A stretch of 64,000 nucleotides of DNA from CAZCQG01 sp964500775 (GTDB lineage Bacteria; Campylobacterota; Campylobacteria; Campylobacterales; CAZCQG01): positions 26,734-90,733 of the forward strand of contig CAZCQG010000002.1 in assembly GCA_964500775.1 (NCBI GenBank), given 5' to 3'. Below are positions 51,885 through 60,753 of this stretch, piece after piece. The number at the start of each line of letters is the position of its first letter. The stretch's first letter is position 1. Below the pieces are notes generated by a model. It did no database searches. It was not told where the DNA came from and worked only from the letters and a program-made list of their open reading frames with translations. The position numbers and the translations under genes were made by a program.

Positions 51885-52784
51885 GTGAATCAAGACAATG
51901 TGAGGCTCGCTTCGCTCTATATGCTCATCGCTTCGTTTAGCTTCGCGCTTATGGGGGCGTTTGTCAAACTCGCATCCGAAAATCTCGGGACGGGGGAAAT
52001 AGTCTTTTTTCGGAATCTCTTCGGTTTATTTGCGATAGTTGCAACTTTTAAAGCGATACCGCTTTCTCAAACAGGAGGGAAACCGTGGCTTTTAGCGACA
52101 AGAGGGCTACTCGGCACGCTCGCCCTTTTCGCGGTCTTTTATAATATGGCGACGATACCTTTGGCAAAAGCGGTGACGTTCGTGCAGACCTCGCCCATAT
52201 TTACGGCGTTTTTCGCCTATCTCTTTCTCAACGAAAAGCTAGATTCCAAGGGTTGGGCGGCGATTGTTTTAGGTTTTGTCGGGATTCTTTTCATCACCCG
52301 CCCCGAGGGATTGGTATTTTCCAAAAACGACATCCTCGGAATCTTTAGCGGTGTATTTGCCGCGCTCGCCTATACTTCGGTGCGAGAGCTGAATAAATAT
52401 TACGATACGAGAATCATCGTTTTATCTTTTTTGGTGAGCGGTGCGGTAGTGCCGATATTTGCGATGTGGCTAGGAAGTCTATTTTCATTTGATGCGAGTT
52501 TTGATTTTCTTTTTGCGCCGTTTGTCTTGCCCAAAGGAATCGATTGGTTGTGGCTACTTGGAGTGAGCGTCTGTGCATTAGCAGGGCAGCTCTACATCAC
52601 CAAAGCCTACGGCGAGGCAAAAGCGGGAATCGTCTCGGTAGTAGGCTATAGCAATATCGCTTTTTCGGCACTCTTGGGGTATTTTTTCGGCGATGCCGCA
52701 CTAGAAAGTCATACACTCGTAGGCATCGCTATCATCGTGATTTGCGGTGTTATTGTGGGACGAGAGAAAAAGTTTAGCGCTTAA
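51885..52784 (+). CDS. EamA/DMT-family transporter
   Basis: 299 residues with ten hydrophobic helices in two EamA repeats (about 5-140 and 150-295), typical of drug/metabolite exporters in the inner membrane. GTG start at 51885 with AAGG 10 bases upstream. The substrate cannot be inferred. Divergent from the znu operon and convergent with folE, overlapping its 3' end by 11 bases. Confidence 0.9.
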   Translation: MNQDNVRLASLYMLIASFSFALMGAFVKLASENLGTGEIVFFRNLFGLFAIVATFKAIPLSQTGGKPWLLATRGLLGTLALFAVFYNMATIPLAKAVTFVQTSPIFTAFFAYLFLNEKLDSKGWAAIVLGFVGILFITRPEGLVFSKNDILGIFSGVFAALAYTSVRELNKYYDTRIIVLSFLVSGAVVPIFAMWLGSLFSFDASFDFLFAPFVLPKGIDWLWLLGVSVCALAGQLYITKAYGEAKAGIVSVVGYSNIAFSALLGYFFGDAALESHTLVGIAIIVICGVIVGREKKFSA

Positions 52785-53316
52785 TATGCCCCATAAACTC
52801 TTCCCGCGTCCTATGATCACTTTTAAACAGCCCTCGTACCGCGCTTGTAAGCATGACGCTGTTTTGTTTCTCTACGCCGCGCATCACCATGCACATGTGA
52901 GTCGCCTCCGTCACTACCATCGCCCCTTTTGGGTTGAGGACCTCCATCAGCGTATCGGCAATTTGAGAGGTCATTTTTTCTTGTATCTGGAGGCGGCGGG
53001 CGTAGACTTCTACGAGTCTAGCGAGCTTGGAGATGCCGACTACTTTTTTATTGGGGATGTAGCCGATGCTCACTTTGCCGAAAAATGGGAGCATATGGTG
53101 TTCGCACATAGAATAAAATTCGATGTTTTTGAGCACCACCATCTCATCGCATGCACCATCCTCAAAGACCGTCCCTAGGATCGCTTTTGGGTCTTGGCTG
53201 TAGCCGCTGTAGATTTTCTCCCACGACTTTATTACCCGCTTGGGTGTGTCTTTGAGTCCTTCGCGATTCCTGTCTTCTCCGATGTAGTCGAATATTTGTT
53301 TGATATTTTCTTCCAA
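52774..53316 (-). CDS. folE: GTP cyclohydrolase I
   Basis: 180 residues; makes 7,8-dihydroneopterin triphosphate for folate (and queuosine) synthesis. Zinc and catalytic residues are visible in YSMCEHHMLPFFGKVSIGYI and EATHMCMVMRGVEKQNS. TTG start at 53316 with AGGAAG upstream. Shares the intergenic region, with its long inverted repeat, with the divergent DUF502 gene. Confidence 0.96.
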   Translation of the reverse strand: MEENIKQIFDYIGEDRNREGLKDTPKRVIKSWEKIYSGYSQDPKAILGTVFEDGACDEMVVLKNIEFYSMCEHHMLPFFGKVSIGYIPNKKVVGISKLARLVEVYARRLQIQEKMTSQIADTLMEVLNPKGAMVVTEATHMCMVMRGVEKQNSVMLTSAVRGLFKSDHRTREEFMGHIKR

Positions 53317-53330
53317 GATTCTTCCTAAGT

Positions 53331-53412
53331 TAGACTTCTTGTATAGCGCTATCGTGAGGCTCAGACCAAAGGGAGGATTTGTCCTCTAAGATAGCGCTAT
53401 ACAAGAAGTCTA
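53331..53412. repeat. 82-bp element with perfect 23-bp terminal inverted repeats
   Basis: 53331-53353 and 53390-53412 are exact reverse complements (left arm begins TAGACTTCTTGTATAGCGC). The 36-base interior holds a smaller GAGGA/TCCTC hairpin. It lies between divergent folE and DUF502 genes, so it is not a terminator of either. The form fits a miniature inverted-repeat element or a large cruciform; TA flanks are present at the ends. Confidence 0.75.
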
Positions 53413-53499
53413 TTTTTTGTCGTATTATGCCGAAATTACCTTTTTGAAAATTTAGCAAAAAAAGGGGATAATCCCGTAACTTTAGCAAAGGAAACACGC

Positions 53500-54042
53500 T
53501 TGGATACTTTTTTGGCGAGAGCCTCCAAAGGGCTTATCACTTTACTGCCTATCATCATCAGCATTTGGCTTTTTTCGTATGTCTACGCACTCATCAAAGA
53601 CATATTTCACTATGTGTTCGGCATCACCGACAATAATATCTTTGCGACCGTTTTTATCTTCAGCTTCACCCTTGCGTTTTTATATTACATCGGATATTTG
53701 ATAGAGAAAAACAGAGAATTTCTCCTTTTAAAATTTACCGAATTAGTTATAGACAGAATCCCCGTAGTAAAGACCGTCTACTCGACGGTAAAAGATATTA
53801 TCAATCTTTTTTCCGGCAGCAAGACCGACAACTACCTCGGAGTAGCCTATGTGAAATTCGCCCACACCAAAGTGCTTGGATTTATCACTAAAAAAGAGAA
53901 AAACGAAGTAACCGTATTTGTCCCGACTACGCCAAATCCTACGACGGGCATCCTTTTTATATGCGATGAAAAGGATGTCGAGATGACCGATATGGAGGTC
54001 AAAGACGGCTTCAAAAAAATAATCTCCCTAGGTATGAAATGA
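53500..54042 (+). CDS. DUF502 membrane protein
   Basis: 180 residues with two membrane helices (about 10-32 and 48-68) and a cytoplasmic or periplasmic beta-rich domain with VPTTPNPTTGILFI, the DUF502 hallmark. TTG start with AAGGAAA. Stop overlaps the next ATG (ATGA), so it is coupled to the prenyltransferase gene. Function unknown. Confidence 0.9.
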   Translation: MDTFLARASKGLITLLPIIISIWLFSYVYALIKDIFHYVFGITDNNIFATVFIFSFTLAFLYYIGYLIEKNREFLLLKFTELVIDRIPVVKTVYSTVKDIINLFSGSKTDNYLGVAYVKFAHTKVLGFITKKEKNEVTVFVPTTPNPTTGILFICDEKDVEMTDMEVKDGFKKIISLGMK

Positions 54043-54887
54043 TCGAAAAAATCAAGCTCTACTCCGAACTCGTCCTTTTTAAACATACGGTTTTTTCAGT
54101 CCCTTTTATCTTCATCGCGATGATTACCGCAGCAGATGGATGGTTTGGATGGAAGCTCCTTTTTCTAGGGGTACTCGCTTCGGCATCCGCGCGTAATTTC
54201 GCTATGGCACTCAACCGCTACGCCGATAGGGAATTTGATGCCAGGAATCCACGTACACAAAACAGACCGAGTGCCGATGGGAGGATCGATGCGAAGAATC
54301 AAATCATCTTCATCGGCGCGAATGCGTTGGCTTTCATCCTCACGGCATATCTTGTAAATAGTCTCGCTTTTTATTTGAGCTTTCCGATACTTTTCATCCT
54401 CGGATTCTACTCTTTTGTCAAACGCTTTAGCTCTTTGGCGCACTTGGTGCTCGGAATCTCGCTCGGGCTAGCTCCGCTAGCGGGCGTAGTGGCGGTGAGC
54501 GAGACCGTCACGCTTTGGAGTGTTTTATTGTCGCTTGGAGTGATGTTTTGGGTAGCGGGGTTTGACCTCTTTTATGCGTTGCAAGATAAAGAGTTCGACA
54601 AAGAGATAGGGCTTTTCTCTATCCCTTCGGTATACGGAGAAAAAACGGCGTTATTAGTCTCGGCTCTCTTTCATATAATGACCGTTTTGTTTTGGCTGCT
54701 TTTTGCTTGGGAAAGCGGGAGCGGTATGCTCGTCTTTTTGGCAGTCGGAATCTCGGGTGCTATCTTGGCATATGAACACTACCTCGTCAATAAAGATCGT
54801 GCCAATATCAACAAAGCCTTTTTCACCTTGAACGGTTATATGGGAATCTTCTTCCTCTTTATGGTCATACTGGATACACAATGGTAA
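54039..54887 (+). CDS. mqnP: UbiA-family prenyltransferase, probably menaquinone (futalosine) MqnP
   Basis: 282 residues, multispanning. The two Asp-rich motifs are NRYADREFDARNPRT (about 61-75) and ALQDKEFDKEIGLFSIP (about 180-196). These bind prenyl diphosphate-Mg. Campylobacterota make menaquinone by the futalosine route and use a UbiA-like enzyme for prenylation, so MqnP is the likely identity; 4-hydroxybenzoate prenylation would be unexpected here. Confidence 0.88.
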   Translation: MIEKIKLYSELVLFKHTVFSVPFIFIAMITAADGWFGWKLLFLGVLASASARNFAMALNRYADREFDARNPRTQNRPSADGRIDAKNQIIFIGANALAFILTAYLVNSLAFYLSFPILFILGFYSFVKRFSSLAHLVLGISLGLAPLAGVVAVSETVTLWSVLLSLGVMFWVAGFDLFYALQDKEFDKEIGLFSIPSVYGEKTALLVSALFHIMTVLFWLLFAWESGSGMLVFLAVGISGAILAYEHYLVNKDRANINKAFFTLNGYMGIFFLFMVILDTQW

Positions 54888-55411
54888 AAAAAGAGAGCTT
54901 CGGGAGAAGCGTAGAGGTTTCGCTCAAAATAGAATATTCTCTAGCCTCGAAAGATGCCGTGAGCTTCCGCAGGGAGTACGATGCCCTCTCGGAAATAGAC
55001 GACGACCCCGTGGGACATTGGCTGAAAATCGCCAAAGCAAGAGGCGAGACCAAAGACAGCGACAGAGTCCTCATAAACCTCTTAGTGGAGCTTCATAGGA
55101 AGGTCGACAATCTGACAAAGATCGTCAATAATGAGGTCCAAGAATTTCTCCCCCTTGATACTTCCGAGTTTTTACGAGCCGTCGGTCACGGTTTTTTTAT
55201 CGCCCAAAATGATATTTTTACTCCGCAGAGCGAGTATTACGGGAGGATCAATCTCCCTGTGTTTCCGGAGCGCAAAGTAGCGTTTTATTTCACCGCACTT
55301 GATAAAAACACCGCAAAAATCACTATAATGCACGATAGAGACATCAAGGATTGGGACGGGTATATAGCCGCAAGAGAGCGCGCGTTAATTAGAGAAAAAA
55401 AGGGGATTTAA
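54881..55411 (+). CDS. conserved hypothetical, possible PilZ-like domain
   Basis: 176 residues, soluble. N-terminal helical part (VLINLLVELHRKVDNLTKIV) and a C-terminal beta-rich part (GRINLPVFPERKVAFYF) loosely recall atypical PilZ c-di-GMP receptors, but I cannot see the arginine signature. Overlaps mqnP by 7 bases and the next gene by 1 base (TAATG). Confidence 0.65.
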   Translation: MVKKESFGRSVEVSLKIEYSLASKDAVSFRREYDALSEIDDDPVGHWLKIAKARGETKDSDRVLINLLVELHRKVDNLTKIVNNEVQEFLPLDTSEFLRAVGHGFFIAQNDIFTPQSEYYGRINLPVFPERKVAFYFTALDKNTAKITIMHDRDIKDWDGYIAARERALIREKKGI

Positions 55412-55932
55412 TGGCAATGTTGATGGAGAATATGAATCTTATGATATTTATAGGCGTAGCGATCGTGATATTGCTGCTCATCACCTTTATGTATATCAAG
55501 GATGCCGAGAGTAGTAAAAAACTCCGTCTTTTTGAACGCTCCATCGAAGACCTCAACCAACAGATTTTTAAACTCCAAAAACGGCTCAAAGAGCTGGAGA
55601 TAGAAAAAGAGCTCCCCGGAAACTCCGTAGAAGATATCGTCAAAAAAGAGCTGCAAACGCGCCTCAACTCCTCTAATATCCAAACCCAAAATGCCATAAA
55701 CGCGATAGAAAAAACCCTTTTTGAGTTCAAAGAAGAGCTTGGCGAGCAAATAGCCATCGTAGAAGAGCGGGTAAAAGAGATGAGCTACATCCCTAGCTCT
55801 TTAGATTCTACCGATGACAAAAAAGTGATCTCGATGTATGAGAACGGATGGAGCGTAGATGCCATCGCAAAAGAGTTTCGCGTCCCCAAGGAATCGATAA
55901 ACCTCACCCTCCGTTTGGCAAATATGATCTAG
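55411..55932 (+). CDS. membrane-anchored coiled-coil protein with C-terminal HTH
   Basis: 173 residues. One membrane helix (about 10-28), a long coiled coil (about 32-120), and a terminal segment MYENGWSVDAIAKEFRVPKESINLTLRLA that reads as a helix-turn-helix. Such proteins are common in Campylobacterota but uncharacterised. Last gene of the DUF502-mqnP operon. Confidence 0.75.
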   Translation: MAMLMENMNLMIFIGVAIVILLLITFMYIKDAESSKKLRLFERSIEDLNQQIFKLQKRLKELEIEKELPGNSVEDIVKKELQTRLNSSNIQTQNAINAIEKTLFEFKEELGEQIAIVEERVKEMSYIPSSLDSTDDKKVISMYENGWSVDAIAKEFRVPKESINLTLRLANMI

Positions 55933-56070
55933 TGAGCGATTATTAAACCAAACTGACCTACCGCCACAAATACCTGTGGGTATCTGACATTTAAGAGCGC
56001 TTTGTATACAATGCCGCTTTCAAAATCCGAAAAATTAATCTTTTATTGATTTTTGCTTGAAGGGCATAAA

Positions 56071-56331
56071 ATGCAACAAAACGTTTCCGTATGGGATGCT
56101 TGTATAAGCGGTAATCTCGAAGAGTTAGAATCTTTAGTAAGAGAGGGTGCGGATATAAACGTCCAAAACGATAAAGGTATGACCCCGCTTATGTACGTCG
56201 CGAACGGCGGCTACGGTGAGATGGTAAAACTACTGCTTGATTTTGGCGCGGACAAAGAAGTTGAAAATTTTGACGGTCACAAGGCGCTCGACCTCGCAAT
56301 CCTTCCCGAAATAACAACACTTTTAAAATAA
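56071..56331 (+). CDS. small ankyrin-repeat protein
   Basis: 86 residues with about two ankyrin repeats (GNLEELESLVREGADINVQN, DKGMTPLMYVANGGYGEMVK). The ATG at 56071 follows AAGGG at 7 bases; an earlier TTG is less likely. It probably mediates protein binding. Ends at a strong bidirectional terminator. Confidence 0.85.
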   Translation: MQQNVSVWDACISGNLEELESLVREGADINVQNDKGMTPLMYVANGGYGEMVKLLLDFGADKEVENFDGHKALDLAILPEITTLLK

Positions 56332-56332
56332 T

Positions 56333-56362
56333 AAAAAGAGGAGTTTCTCCCCTCCTCTTTTT
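56333..56362. terminator. bidirectional intrinsic terminator
   Basis: AAAAAGAGGAG / CTCCTCTTTTT, 11-bp stem with an 8-base loop, T runs on both strands. Serves the convergent ankyrin and cyclophilin genes. Confidence 0.88.
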
Positions 56363-56369
56363 TTAAAAA

Positions 56370-56867
56370 CTACAGACTTTCCACCACTCTGATACTCTCT
56401 ATCGTGCTTCCGTTGTTGAGCTTATCTAGCGTCGCGAAGCTAGCAGCGTCTTCTTTGGCTATCTGACCGAACGTCGTATGCTGACCATCCAAATGGGGTT
56501 GCGCGGCAAAACAGATGAAAAACTGGCTACCGCCCGTATCTCTCCCCGCGTGCGCCATAGAGAGCGTGCCTCTTAGATGCCTATTAGGATTATTGCTCAC
56601 TTCGCATTTTATCCTATATCCCGGACCGCCTCTGCCGCTCCCTTCAGGACAGCCGCCTTGTGCCATAAAGCCTTGTATCACTCTATGAAAATTCAAACCG
56701 TCGTAGAATCCGCCGTTTGCCAAGCTCGCAAAATTGGCAACCGCTTCGGGCGCATCTTTATAAAAAAGCGAGAGTTTTATATCGCCCTCGCCCGTTTTTA
56801 TCACGGCATATTTTAGTTTTTCAAGCTCTTCGCTCGGTAAATTAAAAGTTTTCAAATCGCCTCGCAT
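56370..56867 (-). CDS. cyclophilin-type peptidyl-prolyl isomerase
   Basis: 165 residues, cytoplasmic (no signal). Active-site text: NFHRVIQGFMAQGGCPEGSG, GTLSMAH, SQFFICFAAQPHLDGQHTTFGQI. The Trp often present in this last block is His here. Catalyses prolyl cis-trans isomerisation. GGAG ribosome site close to the ATG. Confidence 0.94.
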   Translation of the reverse strand: MRGDLKTFNLPSEELEKLKYAVIKTGEGDIKLSLFYKDAPEAVANFASLANGGFYDGLNFHRVIQGFMAQGGCPEGSGRGGPGYRIKCEVSNNPNRHLRGTLSMAHAGRDTGGSQFFICFAAQPHLDGQHTTFGQIAKEDAASFATLDKLNNGSTIESIRVVESL

Positions 56868-56905
56868 TAAATTATCTCCTTATTTATACGATTTAGTAGT
56901 GTTAA

Positions 56906-56935
56906 GGGCACCTCTAAAAACCCTTAGGGGTGCCC
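56906..56935. repeat. intergenic hairpin between divergent genes
   Basis: GGGCACCTCTAA / TTAGGGGTGCCC, 12 bp with one wobble pair and an AAACCC loop. It is followed by ATAAATTAC, with no T run, so it is not a terminator; it may be a 5' leader structure of the downstream gene. Confidence 0.55.
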
Positions 56936-56956
56936 ATAAATTACAAAGAGGGAATT

Positions 56957-57787
56957 ATGCTTATAAAAGCGTTAAAATCGGCTTTACTTCTCTTGCTCCC
57001 CCTCTCATTGGCGAGCGGGGATCTCGCGAATGCTTCTTTGCGCCTAGAAGCGCGCTTTGAAGACGGCAAGGTTAAAGAAGGATTTGGTTTTTTTATCAAT
57101 GACCAAGGCTATATCATCACCTCCGCACAAAACGTCTACAATACCGACAACGACCTCTATGCTACTTCTATCACCCTCAAAGCCCAAGAGATAAAAAACG
57201 AGCCGATCACCTGCTTCGTACAAGCAGAGGCAAAAGCGGTAGACATCGATAGGAATCTCGCACTCCTTAGACCCAAAAAAAGCCTCGATGTTTTTTGTCA
57301 TGACTATCAAGGGATAAGCGATTATTTCAAAAGCTACGTCAGCGAACACCACCTCGATCCGTTTTTAAATAATGACCAAGAGTGCTGTCCTCTAGTCGCA
57401 GCGCCGAATATGGAGATATTTTACCCCTATCTCAAAAACCATACCAATATCGCGATAAACGAATCAAAGATCACCGCTCTAAGGGACACTATCCACGAAG
57501 AGACGCGCTACACCACCGATATGGACATACAAGACACATCTATGCAAGACCTCTCCGGCGCTCCCGTAGTGGACAAAGCATCCAATTTTGTCGGGGTACT
57601 TGAGTACACAAATCCACTCCACTCCCCCGCCGTCCTCTCCAAAGGGGTGGTCGTCGGGTGGCTCTGCGAACTGGATATGAATATGGTGACCGATTTTAAT
57701 ACCGTATATAAAAACGAGACGATAAAGCTCCACGACCACCCGATATGCAAAGAATACGCTAAAGAGCGACTCTACTCGTTAAAATAA
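56957..57787 (+). CDS. exported trypsin-like protein with degenerate catalytic triad
   Basis: About 276 residues. The ATG at 56957 is set by AGAGGG; it is followed by a signal peptide (LIKALKSALLLLLPLSLASG). Text of the DegP/trypsin fold is visible: EGFGFFINDQGYIITSAQNV, DIDRNLALLRP and MQDLSGAPVVDKASNFVGVL. The position of the catalytic His is Gln (SAQN), and the GNSGGP motif is reduced to DLSGAPV, so activity is doubtful. Six cysteines could form disulphides. Probably a periplasmic binding or chaperone-like protein. Confidence 0.75.
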   Translation: MLIKALKSALLLLLPLSLASGDLANASLRLEARFEDGKVKEGFGFFINDQGYIITSAQNVYNTDNDLYATSITLKAQEIKNEPITCFVQAEAKAVDIDRNLALLRPKKSLDVFCHDYQGISDYFKSYVSEHHLDPFLNNDQECCPLVAAPNMEIFYPYLKNHTNIAINESKITALRDTIHEETRYTTDMDIQDTSMQDLSGAPVVDKASNFVGVLEYTNPLHSPAVLSKGVVVGWLCELDMNMVTDFNTVYKNETIKLHDHPICKEYAKERLYSLK

Positions 57788-57848
57788 CACTTCCTAATAT
57801 ATAAGCACCTCTTTTGTATAATCAACAAAAAAATCCAAGAGAGGGAAA

Positions 57849-60329
57849 ATGTCGAATCTTTTTGAGAAAAATGGAGATGTCCAAGAGATAAATATCGAAG
57901 ATTCTATGAAGGGGAGCTACCTCGACTACTCGATGAGCGTCATCGTAGGGCGTGCCCTTCCCGATGCGAAAGACGGTCTCAAACCCGTGCATAGAAGAAT
58001 CTTATTTGCGATGCACGAACTAAGCCTCACCTCACGTTCAGCCTTCAAAAAATCTGCGAGAATCGTCGGGGATGTAATCGGTAAGTACCACCCGCACGGC
58101 GATAGCTCGGTGTATGATGCGCTCGTACGTATGGCGCAAAGCTTCTCTATGCGCTCTCCTCTAGTGGACGGACAAGGGAACTTCGGTAGTATCGACGGTG
58201 ATAACGCTGCGGCTATGCGGTATACCGAAGCGCGTATGACGGCTATCAGCGAAGACATCTTGCGTGACATCGAAAAAGATACCGTAGACTTCGTCCCCAA
58301 CTACGACGGAAGCCTGAAAGAGCCCGACGTACTCCCTAGCCGAGTGCCGAACCTCCTCCTAAACGGCTCTAGCGGTATTGCGGTAGGTATGGCGACAAAT
58401 ATCCCGCCGCACAACCTCACCGAACTTATTAACGGAATCCTCTTCCTCATCGACAATCCGGAATCCGAATACGCCGAACTCGCCGATTTTATCCAAGGTC
58501 CTGATTTTCCGACAGGCGGCGTGATATACGGTAGAAGCGGCATCAAAGAGGCATATGAAGGCGGCAGAGGCAGAGTAAAAGTACGTGCGAAATACCACTT
58601 GGAAAAAAACGGCAATAGGGATGTCATCGTCGTAGACGAGCTCCCCTACCAAGTCAATAAATCCAAACTCGTAGAGCAGATCGCCAACCTCGCCAAAGAA
58701 AAGTCCATAGAAGGTATCAGCGAAGTACGTGACGAGAGCGACAGAGACGGTATCCGCGTAGTCCTAGAACTCAAACGCGACGCCGATAGCGACATCGTAC
58801 TCAACCACCTTTTCAAATCGACCTTTATGGAAGTGACTTTCGGGATCATCCTTCTCGCCATTACAAACAAAGAGCCAAAGGTATTCAACCTCAAAGAGCT
58901 ATTAGAGCTTTTTATCAGACACAGAAAAACAGTCATCATCCGCAGGACGATATTCGACCTCCAAAAGGCAAAAGCGCGAGCGCACATCTTAGAAGGTCTC
59001 AAAATCGCCCTTGATAACATAGACGAGATAGTGAAAATAATAAGGGCGTCAGAGGGACCAAAAGAGGCGAAAGACGCACTTGTAGCGAGATTTTCACTAA
59101 GCGACATCCAAGCCCAAGCGATTCTTGATATGCGTCTCCAAAGGCTCACGGGACTAGAGCGCGATAAGATAGAAAACGAATACAAAGAGCTGATGGAACT
59201 TATCGAAAAACTCACCGCCATCCTCAAAAGCGACGAAAAACTCAAAGAGATCGTCAAAGAAGAACTCGCGGAGATAAAAGAGAAATATCCGCAAAAACGA
59301 TTGACTGAAATCGAAGACAACTACGAAAGTATCGACATAGAAGACCTCATCCCTAATGAGCCGACGGTCATCACCATCACCCACAGGGGCTACGTCAAAC
59401 GCTCACCGCTCAAGTCGTATGAAAAACAAAACCGAGGCGGCAAAGGGAAACTCGCAGGTTCGACGCACGATGACGACTTTATCGAAAGCTTCTTCGTCTC
59501 GGATACCCATGATACGATTATGTTCCTCTCCAATAAAGGACAACTCTACTGGCTCAAAGTCTATAGAGTGCCTGAGGGGAGTAAATCGGCAAAAGGGAAA
59601 GCGGTCGTCAACCTCATCGACGTCTCACCGGATGAAAAAATTATGGCAACCATCACGACCAAAGATTTTGACGAGAGCAAATCATTGGTGTTTATCACCA
59701 AAAAAGGTATCGTCAAGCGAACGAATCTCAAAGAGTTTTCAAACGTCAGAAATGTCGGAATCAGAGCCATCACACTTGATGATGATGACGAACTCGTCAC
59801 GGCGCATATCGTCGATAGCGCAATTAAAGAGCTGTTTGTGGTCACACACAAAGGGATGTGTATACGATTTGACAAAAATGACGTTAGAGAAATGGGAAGA
59901 AGCGCACGCGGCGTAACGGCAATCAAATTTAAAGAGAAAAACGACTTCGTCGTCGGCTCGACGGCTCTATTGAGCGAAGATCAAGAGTTGCTCACGGTGT
60001 CTGAAAAAGGTATCGGCAAGCGCACGGAAGCGAGCGAATACAGACTCCAAAGCCGTGCGGGCAAAGGTGTCATCGCGATGAAACTCACTCCAAAAACCGG
60101 TCTATTAACTGGCGTGGTCGTGGTCGATGAGAAGATGGACTTGATGCTACTTACAAGCACGGGCAAACTTATCCGTGTCGATATGGAAACTATACGCAAA
60201 GCAGGTAGAAACACCTCTGGCGTCATCATTGTAAATGTTGGCGACGATAAAGTACAAACCGTAACGATGTGTCCGAAAGAAGAAGCTCTCGACGAAGAAC
60301 CAAAAGATACGTTGGATATTGAAGAATAA
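57849..60329 (+). CDS. gyrA: DNA gyrase subunit A
   Basis: 826 residues. The N-terminal breakage-reunion domain has the active-site Tyr125 in AAMRYTEARM; the C-terminal part has six beta-pinwheel blades and an acidic tail. The quinolone region reads HPHGDSSVYDALVRMAQ with Ser86 and Asp90 at the usual resistance sites, so no classic resistance change is seen. Followed, with an 11-base overlap, by a small exported protein gene, then flgR-like and asd genes. Confidence 0.98.
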   Translation: MSNLFEKNGDVQEINIEDSMKGSYLDYSMSVIVGRALPDAKDGLKPVHRRILFAMHELSLTSRSAFKKSARIVGDVIGKYHPHGDSSVYDALVRMAQSFSMRSPLVDGQGNFGSIDGDNAAAMRYTEARMTAISEDILRDIEKDTVDFVPNYDGSLKEPDVLPSRVPNLLLNGSSGIAVGMATNIPPHNLTELINGILFLIDNPESEYAELADFIQGPDFPTGGVIYGRSGIKEAYEGGRGRVKVRAKYHLEKNGNRDVIVVDELPYQVNKSKLVEQIANLAKEKSIEGISEVRDESDRDGIRVVLELKRDADSDIVLNHLFKSTFMEVTFGIILLAITNKEPKVFNLKELLELFIRHRKTVIIRRTIFDLQKAKARAHILEGLKIALDNIDEIVKIIRASEGPKEAKDALVARFSLSDIQAQAILDMRLQRLTGLERDKIENEYKELMELIEKLTAILKSDEKLKEIVKEELAEIKEKYPQKRLTEIEDNYESIDIEDLIPNEPTVITITHRGYVKRSPLKSYEKQNRGGKGKLAGSTHDDDFIESFFVSDTHDTIMFLSNKGQLYWLKVYRVPEGSKSAKGKAVVNLIDVSPDEKIMATITTKDFDESKSLVFITKKGIVKRTNLKEFSNVRNVGIRAITLDDDDELVTAHIVDSAIKELFVVTHKGMCIRFDKNDVREMGRSARGVTAIKFKEKNDFVVGSTALLSEDQELLTVSEKGIGKRTEASEYRLQSRAGKGVIAMKLTPKTGLLTGVVVVDEKMDLMLLTSTGKLIRVDMETIRKAGRNTSGVIIVNVGDDKVQTVTMCPKEEALDEEPKDTLDIEE

Positions 60330-60753
60330 TTTATTTATTTGGCTTTTGTGCGGTTTTTTCGCCGCACCGTTGTTTGGCGGAGAGGAGTTTATCCTCTCCT
60401 ATAAACTTACCACCGAAGATTCCATTATCCTTAATGAAAACTTTTCCCTCTCAAAATCTATGACACAAAACGGTGATACAAATTTTATCACGGAGTGGTG
60501 CGAGATTCTCCCTACGGAGAGCGACGCGGATAGCCTTTATACGATACTCGATAAATATCGCGATGAACTCTTGGAGTGTATGTTTGAAAAAGGGGTACTT
60601 ATCAAAAGCTACGGCACGGGACAAAACTACGTCTCCAACGATATTTCTATGATAAAAATCCCTCCTACAAGGCTCTATGTAGAGTTTAAAGAGCAATTTG
60701 TTATGATAGGTATCATAAAAGAACAAAGTATGCAGTTGCGAGATAGCGAATGA
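60319..60753 (+). CDS. small exported protein between gyrA and flgR
   Basis: 144 residues from a TTG at 60319 overlapping the gyrA end, with a signal peptide (NNLFIWLLCGFFAAPLFGG). The mature part has two Cys (EWCEIL, LLECMF) and a beta-rich C-terminus. In C. jejuni this interval holds flgP and flgQ; I see no clear likeness to FlgP, so only the position is shared. Its stop overlaps the regulator ATG (ATGA). Function unknown. Confidence 0.75.
   Translation: MKNNLFIWLLCGFFAAPLFGGEEFILSYKLTTEDSIILNENFSLSKSMTQNGDTNFITEWCEILPTESDADSLYTILDKYRDELLECMFEKGVLIKSYGTGQNYVSNDISMIKIPPTRLYVEFKEQFVMIGIIKEQSMQLRDSE

Noticed and set aside
53331..53412. Inverted repeat as terminator of folE or the DUF502 gene
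   Set aside because: It lies upstream of both genes, which diverge from this region. The T run next to it does not follow any gene end.
58646..59320. Minus-strand open frame of 224 codons
   Set aside because: It is a shadow of gyrA caused by codon bias; Ser/Ile/Leu-rich, no ribosome site and no motif.
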